The notes beneath the pieces are model-generated. The model ran no database searches, was not told the DNA's origin, and saw only the letters and a list, made by a program, of their open reading frames with translations. Shown piece by piece: positions 60,301-64,000 of a stretch of 64,000 bases of DNA; within the stretch, counting starts at the first letter, position 1; each line of letters opens with the position of its first letter. Source of the stretch: Quadrisphaera sp. RL12-1S (GTDB lineage Bacteria > Actinomycetota > Actinomycetes > Actinomycetales > Quadrisphaeraceae). Location of the stretch: the NCBI RefSeq assembly GCF_014270065.1, contig NZ_JACNME010000002.1, positions 248,001-312,000 on the forward strand, given 5' to 3'. The position numbers and the translations under genes are program-made.

Positions 60301-61681
60301 GACCGCAGCGCCCCGACCGCTGCGCGGCGCTCGCCTGGCTCACCGGCTCGATGGGCAGGCGCTGCACCTTGGTGCGCGCCGAGTACCGGGAGATGCGGGC
60401 GGTGCCGGTGTCGACGACGTACCGGATGCCCGGCACCGTCAGCGACGTCTCCGCCACGTTGGTGGCCAGCACGATCCGCCGCGAGGTGCCGGCGCCCGGC
60501 TTGGAGAAGACGCGGTGCTGGTCGGCCGCCGAGAGGCGCCCGAACAGCGGCAGCACCTCCGTGGCACCCGCGCCGCCCGAACCCGCCGGGCGCAGACCGG
60601 GGACCTCCCGCCGCTCGATCGCGGCGGTCAGGGCGTCGGCGGTGTCGCGGATGTCGCGCTCGCCGGAGAGGAACACCAGCACGTCACCCTCACCGAGCGC
60701 GGTGAGCTCGGCGACGGCGTCGAGGATCCCCTCCGTCTGGTCCCGGTCCTCACCCCGACCGTGGCGCGCGTCGTCGGGGTCGGCCTCGAGCGACTCGCCG
60801 TCGTCGTCCTCCCCGTCCTCGCCGGCACCGCCGGCACCGTCGAGGGGCGCCTCGTCGAGGCTGAGCGGGCGGTAGCGCACCTCCACCGGGAAGGTGCGCC
60901 CGGAGACCTCCACCACCGGCACCTCGCCCGCGACGGTCGAGAAGTGGTCGGCGAAGCGCTGCGGGTCGATGGTCGCGGAGGTGATGACCACCTTGAGGTC
61001 CGGTCGGCGCGGCAGCAGCCGGTGCAGGTACCCCAGGAGGAAGTCGATGGTGAGGGACCGCTCGTGCGCCTCGTCGATGATGATCGTGTCGTAGGCGAGC
61101 AGGTCCGGGTCGCGCTGGACCTCGGCCAGCAGGATGCCGTCGGTCATGAGCTTGACCAGGCTGTCGGGCCCGACCTCGTCGGTGAAGCGGACCGCGTAGC
61201 CGACCGCCTGGCCGACTGCTGCTGAGGGCCCCCCCAGCTCCTCGGCCACGCGCTCGGCCACCGCGCGCGCCGCGATGCGCCGCGGCTGGGTGTGCCCGAC
61301 CAGGCCGCGCACGCCGCGGCCCAGCTCCAGGCAGATCTTGGGCAGCTGGGTGGTCTTGCCCGAGCCGGTCTCGCCGGCGACGACGACCACCTGGTGACCG
61401 GCGATGGCGGCCGCGATGTCGTCGCGGCGAGCGCTGACCGGCAGGTCCGGGTAGGTGATGGAGCCGACGAGGGCGTCCGCGGACGCCGCCCGCGAGGCCA
61501 GGCGCCCCTGCGCGGCGAGGACCTGCTCGGCGACCTCGGCCAGCTGCCGGGCCCGCCGGGGGCCCTGGGCGCGCTCGGCGCCGTCCAGGCGCCGGGCCAG
61601 GCGGCGCTCGTCGCGCAGGGTGGTGGCCACGAGCCCGCTGCGGAGCACGGCCGGGTCGGGGCCCGCGGTCGTCGTCGTCAT
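57395..61681 (-). CDS. hrpA: ATP-dependent RNA helicase HrpA
   Basis: A 1428-residue DEAH-box RNA helicase. Walker A is GETGSGKTTQLPK at 103-115, then GHTQPRRIAARAVA, DEAHERSLTIDFLLGYLH, VITSATIDPQRFA and the motif VI QRSGRCGRVADGVA. The long C terminus (DUF3418-type) is the usual HrpA extension. An acidic insert of about 40 residues (near residue 285) breaks the helicase core. HrpA acts in mRNA and ribosome rescue in E. coli. ATG at 61681 follows GGACGGCGAG. Confidence 0.94.
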   Translation of the reverse strand: MTTTTAGPDPAVLRSGLVATTLRDERRLARRLDGAERAQGPRRARQLAEVAEQVLAAQGRLASRAASADALVGSITYPDLPVSARRDDIAAAIAGHQVVVVAGETGSGKTTQLPKICLELGRGVRGLVGHTQPRRIAARAVAERVAEELGGPSAAVGQAVGYAVRFTDEVGPDSLVKLMTDGILLAEVQRDPDLLAYDTIIIDEAHERSLTIDFLLGYLHRLLPRRPDLKVVITSATIDPQRFADHFSTVAGEVPVVEVSGRTFPVEVRYRPLSLDEAPLDGAGGAGEDGEDDDGESLEADPDDARHGRGEDRDQTEGILDAVAELTALGEGDVLVFLSGERDIRDTADALTAAIERREVPGLRPAGSGGAGATEVLPLFGRLSAADQHRVFSKPGAGTSRRIVLATNVAETSLTVPGIRYVVDTGTARISRYSARTKVQRLPIEPVSQASAAQRSGRCGRVADGVAIRLYSERDFESRPRFTQPEVQRTSLASVILQMASLGLGAVEDFPFLDAPDRRQVRDGLALLHELGAIDTATPEGNPRLTEVGKRLAQVPADPRFARMLLQADREGVVPELLVLVASLSVQDVRERPLENADAARKSHRRFADEHSDFVSTLNLWKYLTEQAAERSSSSFRRMCKAEFLHHLRIREWQDVHAQLRRVLRGLGISTPGGAESARVRTGEELEPVRAQVHAALLAGLLTQVGSKDLRAEEKNGRDGQRETRRRGPAEYVGARGTRFAIAPGSVLAKRSPSWVVAAELVETSRLWARVVARVDPEQVEALASHLVVRSHSEPRWSKQRGAAVATERVTLYGLPLVAGRTVPLARLDPLTARDLFIRHALVGGEWDARGAAVAFVEANAAVARDVEELQARTRRRDLRVDDEALVAFYDARLPADATSARAFEAWWRKERRTRPDLLTLTVADLTTGDADVEDAPTSWSSGSFDLSLSYLFDPRSTRDGVTVHVPLAVLAQVPETGLDWGVPAWRTELVTALLRALPKPVRVQLVPVPDTAREVAAALPAVPPPGVRLVDAVAEVLRARRGVVVPPEAWDAARLAETAPHLLPTYALEDADGRVVATGKDLAALREKTAGAQRAAVVQAVTAGARASGQQLEHEALTAWPAGLVLAEQVETAAPDGRPVVGFPSLVVERWTAASKQTKDGERRIAVRVLATEAEARAAHPRGVARLARLVLANPTKSLLDGLGTPARLALARSPHGTVEALLADCADAAVDHLVGARAPGGGLGVREGQTFDALLRAVRPDLLATTQQVLGLVQRVLKSARDVEHALDRTPASLPLVASLADVRAQLGVLVHAGFVAEVGLARLPDVQRYLRALLRRLEVLGGSGGGGGAAQAAQRDRDRTGVVQRLEADLERAVAALPSARRDAEEVRAVRWQLQELRVSLFAQTVGASGPVSEKRVAAAITALR

Positions 61682-61729
61682 CTCGCCGTCCAGGGTAGGC
61701 GGCGGGAGCGGCGGGCGGCCCGCGGGTTT

Positions 61730-62860
61730 TCAGCGGGTGCGGACGGCGAGGACGGCCACGTCGTCGTCGCGGTGGCCGTGGAGCAGGTCCGGCAGCACGG
61801 TGTCGAGGAGGTCGTCCAGGTCCCGGTGGCCCTCGCGCTCCAGCTCGGCGAGCAGCGCGGCGGTGCCCGCGTCGAGGTCGGCGTCGCGCCGCTCCACCAG
61901 GCCGTCGGTGTGCAGCAGCAGGGTCGCGCCCGGCGGCAGGGGGCAGCGGTGGTCGCGGCGGGCCGATCCCGGCACCACGCCCACCATGACGTCGGGCCCG
62001 GGCTCCCCGCTGCTGGTGGGGACGACGACGGCGCGCGCGCGTCCGTCCCCGTCCGGCGCCACGAGCACCGGCGGCGGGTGGCCGGCGCTGCTCCAGGTCA
62101 GGTGGCGCGCGCCGCCGGGGGTCTGCGGCGGGTCGACCCGGGCCACCACGAGGGTGGCCAGCACGTCCAGCCCCAGAGCGTCGAGGGCCGCCTCGGTGCG
62201 CGCGATGAGCGCCGACGGCTCCTGCCCGCCCTCCACGGCGTAGGCGCGCAGCACCGCGCGCACCTGGCCCATGGACGCGGCGGCGCGGATGTCGTGGCCC
62301 GTGACGTCGCCGATGACCAGGGTGGTGGCGCCGGAGGCGTCCACGAGCGCGTCGTACCAGTCGCCGCCCACCTGGTCCCCGGAGCTCGCCGGGGTGTACC
62401 GGCTGGCCAGCTGCAGGCCGCGCGGCTGGGGCAGGTGCGTGAGCATCGCGGACTGCAGCGTGCGGGCGGCCTGCCGGCGGTCCTGCAGCTGCGCCAGGTG
62501 GGAGCGGCGCACGCCCGCCACCACGGCCACCACCGCGGTCGACAGCGCCACCACGCCGCAGCTGACCAGCGTGGTGAGCGGCGGGGTGCCGTCCACCAGG
62601 CAGGTCCACAGCGCCACCAGGGTGGCCAGCAGTCCCACCGCCACGACGTGCCAGCGGGCTCCGCCGATGGCCGTGATCGTGGGCGCCAGGGCGAACGCAC
62701 CCCCGATGTTCGCCGCGCCCGGGTCGCCGCTGAGCTCGCCGGAGACGAGGTCGGTCGCCGTCAGCCCGACGCACGCCGCCACCCCGAGCCACAGCCAGCG
62801 CCGGGTGGGTCGCAGCAGCACGTGCTCGTCGTCCGCGCCTGCGCCGAAGCCCCCGCCCAT
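61730..62860 (-). CDS. Membrane-anchored SpoIIE-type phosphatase
   Basis: A 376-residue protein. Residues 20-125 contain about four membrane helices (WLWLGVAACVGLTATDLV, ATLVALWTCLVDG, VVALSTAVVAVVAGV). Residues 150-375 form a PP2C/SpoIIE phosphatase: VGGDWYDALVDASG, LVIGDVTGHDIRAAASM, SSAGHPPPVLVAP and DDDVAVLAVRTR hold the metal Asp residues. Such enzymes dephosphorylate STAS antagonists and activate sigma factors. There is no sensory domain other than the membrane part. ATG at 62860 is preferred; a GTG at 62878 is possible. Confidence 0.88.
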   Translation of the reverse strand: MGGGFGAGADDEHVLLRPTRRWLWLGVAACVGLTATDLVSGELSGDPGAANIGGAFALAPTITAIGGARWHVVAVGLLATLVALWTCLVDGTPPLTTLVSCGVVALSTAVVAVVAGVRRSHLAQLQDRRQAARTLQSAMLTHLPQPRGLQLASRYTPASSGDQVGGDWYDALVDASGATTLVIGDVTGHDIRAAASMGQVRAVLRAYAVEGGQEPSALIARTEAALDALGLDVLATLVVARVDPPQTPGGARHLTWSSAGHPPPVLVAPDGDGRARAVVVPTSSGEPGPDVMVGVVPGSARRDHRCPLPPGATLLLHTDGLVERRDADLDAGTAALLAELEREGHRDLDDLLDTVLPDLLHGHRDDDVAVLAVRTR

Positions 62861-62904
62861 CCGCCCAGCGTGCCGCACGCGGCTGGGAGCGGTAGGCAGG
62901 AGGC

Positions 62905-63060
62905 ATGAGCGAGAGCACCCACGAGAGCGGCGTCGGCAAGACCGGGGGGCTTCCCGGCGCCAACGCCGACCCGGCCGCCGCCGAGACCCCGGAGCGCGAG
63001 CTCGCCGAGCTGCAGGCCGGTGAGGTGTCCCCGCCGGAGCCGGGCAGCGCCGGCAGCTGA
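62905..63060 (+). CDS. Small acidic protein, unknown
   Basis: A 51-residue protein, MSESTHESGVGKTGG at the start and ending EPGSAGS, with a short helix ERELAELQAGEV. It has a good ribosome site (AGGAGG, four bases before ATG), typical codon use, and is probably disordered apart from the helix. Such short proteins are common in actinobacteria. It is divergent from the membrane SpoIIE gene and followed by a strong terminator. Confidence 0.6.
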   Translation: MSESTHESGVGKTGGLPGANADPAAAETPERELAELQAGEVSPPEPGSAGS

Positions 63061-63075
63061 GCGCGGCTCGCCGGC

Positions 63076-63117
63076 TGCCGTCGTCGTCCTGGTCCTCGGG
63101 TCAGGACGACGACGGCA
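63076..63117. terminator. Bidirectional terminator between convergent genes
   Basis: TGCCGTCGTCGTCCTG (63076-63091) and its perfect complement at 63102-63117 enclose a 10-base loop. The right arm overlaps the last codons and stop of the VOC gene, so the hairpin serves both convergent genes. Confidence 0.85.
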
Positions 63118-63592
63118 CCGCGGCGACGGCCCGCTCCAGTTCCGCCACGTCGATCTTCCGCATGGTCATCATCGACTGCATCGCGGCCCGGGCGCGGTCG
63201 GGGTCCGGGTCGGCCATGAGCTCGGTCAGGCGCTGCGGGACCACCTGCCAGGAGAAGCCCCACGGGTCCTTGAGCCACCCGCACTCGCTCTCCTGGCCGC
63301 CGCCGGCGACGAGCCCGTCCCAGTAGTGGTCGGTCTCCGCCTGGTCGGCGCACAGGACCTGGATGCTCACCGCCTCGTTGGGCGTGAACGCCGGGCCGCC
63401 GTTCAGCCCCAGGAAGCGCCGCCCGTCGAGCGTGAACTCGACGGTGAGCACCGCCCCCTCGGGCGTGCTGGGGTTGTCGGCGGGGGAGCGGACCACCGCG
63501 TCGACCGAGCTGTTCGGGAACAGCTCGGTGTACCGGCGGGCGGCCTCCTCCGCGGCCCCGTCGAACCACAGGCACGTCACCATCTCGGGCAT
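63101..63592 (-). CDS. VOC family protein (PhnB/3-demethylubiquinone methyltransferase-like fold)
   Basis: A 163-residue vicinal-oxygen-chelate protein of the PhnB-like type: TCLWFDGAAEEAARRYTELFP at the start, VEFTLDGRRFLGLNGGPAFTP with the metal region, then HYWDGLVAGGG and CGWLKDPWGFSWQVVP. Proteins like this are often annotated as 3-demethylubiquinone 3-methyltransferases, but they are VOC-fold proteins of unknown activity. GAGGAAGGA lies upstream of the ATG. Confidence 0.9.
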   Translation of the reverse strand: MPEMVTCLWFDGAAEEAARRYTELFPNSSVDAVVRSPADNPSTPEGAVLTVEFTLDGRRFLGLNGGPAFTPNEAVSIQVLCADQAETDHYWDGLVAGGGQESECGWLKDPWGFSWQVVPQRLTELMADPDPDRARAAMQSMMTMRKIDVAELERAVAAVPSSS

Positions 63593-63674
63593 GGTCGTCG
63601 TCCTTCCTCTCGATCCTGTGGGGTGTGACCGTCCGGGCGCGCGGGAGTCATCGGTGCTGGCTTAGCGTGATCCG

Positions 63675-64000
63675 GTGAGCGAGCTGCCCGCCAGTTCCGT
63701 CGCGGGGTCCGTCGAGGAGTCCGTCGAGGAGCTGGCCGCGCTGCTGTCCTCCGCCCGGGCCTCCGGGCGCGGTGTCATGGCGCTGACGGGGGCGGGCATG
63801 TCCACCGCGTCGGGCATCCCCGACTACCGCGGGCCGACGGGCTCCCAGCGCAAGGGCTCGCCCATGCGGTACGAGGAGTTCCTCCACGACCCCGAGGGCC
63901 GCCGGCGCTACTGGGCCCGCTCCTACGTGGGCTGGTGGCAGATCGCCACCGCCCGGCCCAACGCCGCGCACGCCGCGGTGGCCGACCTGCAGCGCTCCGG
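63675..64000 (+). CDS. Sir2 family NAD-dependent protein deacetylase, N-terminal part (runs off right edge)
   Basis: The first 108 codons of a sirtuin. The NAD-binding motif ALTGAGMSTASGIPDYRGP lies near residues 37-55, followed by YWARSYVGWW and PNAAHAAVADLQRSG, typical of class II/III bacterial sirtuins. TAGCGT ends six bases before the GTG, so the message is probably leaderless. The catalytic His and zinc site lie outside the window. Confidence 0.9.
   Translation, partial: MSELPASSVAGSVEESVEELAALLSSARASGRGVMALTGAGMSTASGIPDYRGPTGSQRKGSPMRYEEFLHDPEGRRRYWARSYVGWWQIATARPNAAHAAVADLQRS

Noticed and set aside
58139-61225. A 1028-codon frame antisense to hrpA
   Set aside because: Composition is abnormal and the reverse strand encodes a full-length HrpA with all helicase motifs.

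Overview
The window is about 64 kb of very GC-rich DNA with a strong G/C bias at third codon positions, frequent GTG starts and TANNNT -10 boxes set 6-7 bases ahead of start codons. It carries an actinobacterial c-di-AMP riboswitch, SpoIIE/RsbW-type partner-switching proteins, Lsr2-like and TIGR02569-like proteins and a DUF1206 membrane protein. All of this points to an actinomycete chromosome. The mixture resembles Kineosporiales-type genera (Kineococcus, Quadrisphaera), but that is inference. I see no rRNA, tRNA, CRISPR array, phage module or insertion sequence, so this looks like ordinary chromosome with local decay rather than an island.

Layout. 1-9 kb: an edge amidohydrolase-like fragment, pirin, a PD-(D/E)XK-like protein, a YihY membrane protein, a riboswitch-controlled NlpC/P60 hydrolase, a nitrilase homologue lacking all three catalytic residues, a DEDDh-TerB-Lsr2 fusion, a DUF429 gene behind a triple 17-bp repeat, and an orphan prepilin. 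9-19 kb: a flavin monooxygenase/MarR pair, an acetamidase, a coupled dihydroxyacetone kinase/tyrosine phosphatase pair, and a LacI regulator divergent from a GH51 arabinofuranosidase with a visible operator. 19-32 kb: a MazF-like protein, an aldo-keto reductase preceded by a 33-bp minisatellite, an HD protein, a LysR regulator divergent from a racemase/alcohol dehydrogenase/DksA-like run, a broken SDR gene, HIT, STAS and DUF1905 proteins, and a RecQ helicase with a phosphoribosyltransferase-like tail.

32-40 kb is the most decayed stretch. It has a VapBC-type pair, a methyltransferase, an epimerase, a doubly broken LssY-like gene, two coupled conserved actinobacterial genes, an RraB-like protein, gene remnants and a lipoprotein. 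40-54 kb: oligopeptidase B, a bacteriophytochrome joined to a SpoIIE phosphatase, a divergent RsbW-like anti-sigma kinase, OsmC, a second acetamidase coupled to a nitroreductase, DUF1206, a Tat-exported phosphodiesterase, an M3 peptidase and a one-chain GAF/ATPase/receiver-like/LuxR regulator. 54-64 kb: a tight aldolase-HAD phosphatase-DhaL-DhaK operon, HrpA helicase, a membrane SpoIIE phosphatase, a 51-residue protein, a VOC protein and the start of a Sir2 deacetylase.

Two themes link genes. First, partner-switching parts (phytochrome-SpoIIE, RsbW-like kinase, STAS antagonist, membrane SpoIIE) suggest light- and envelope-driven control of an alternative sigma factor whose gene is not in the window. 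Second, sugar metabolism recurs: arabinofuranosidase with its LacI repressor, a fused DhaKL kinase, and the aldolase/HAD/DhaL/DhaK operon, whose substrate cannot be assigned from sequence. Several proteins keep a family fold but have lost or changed catalytic residues (nitrilase, exonuclease, receiver).
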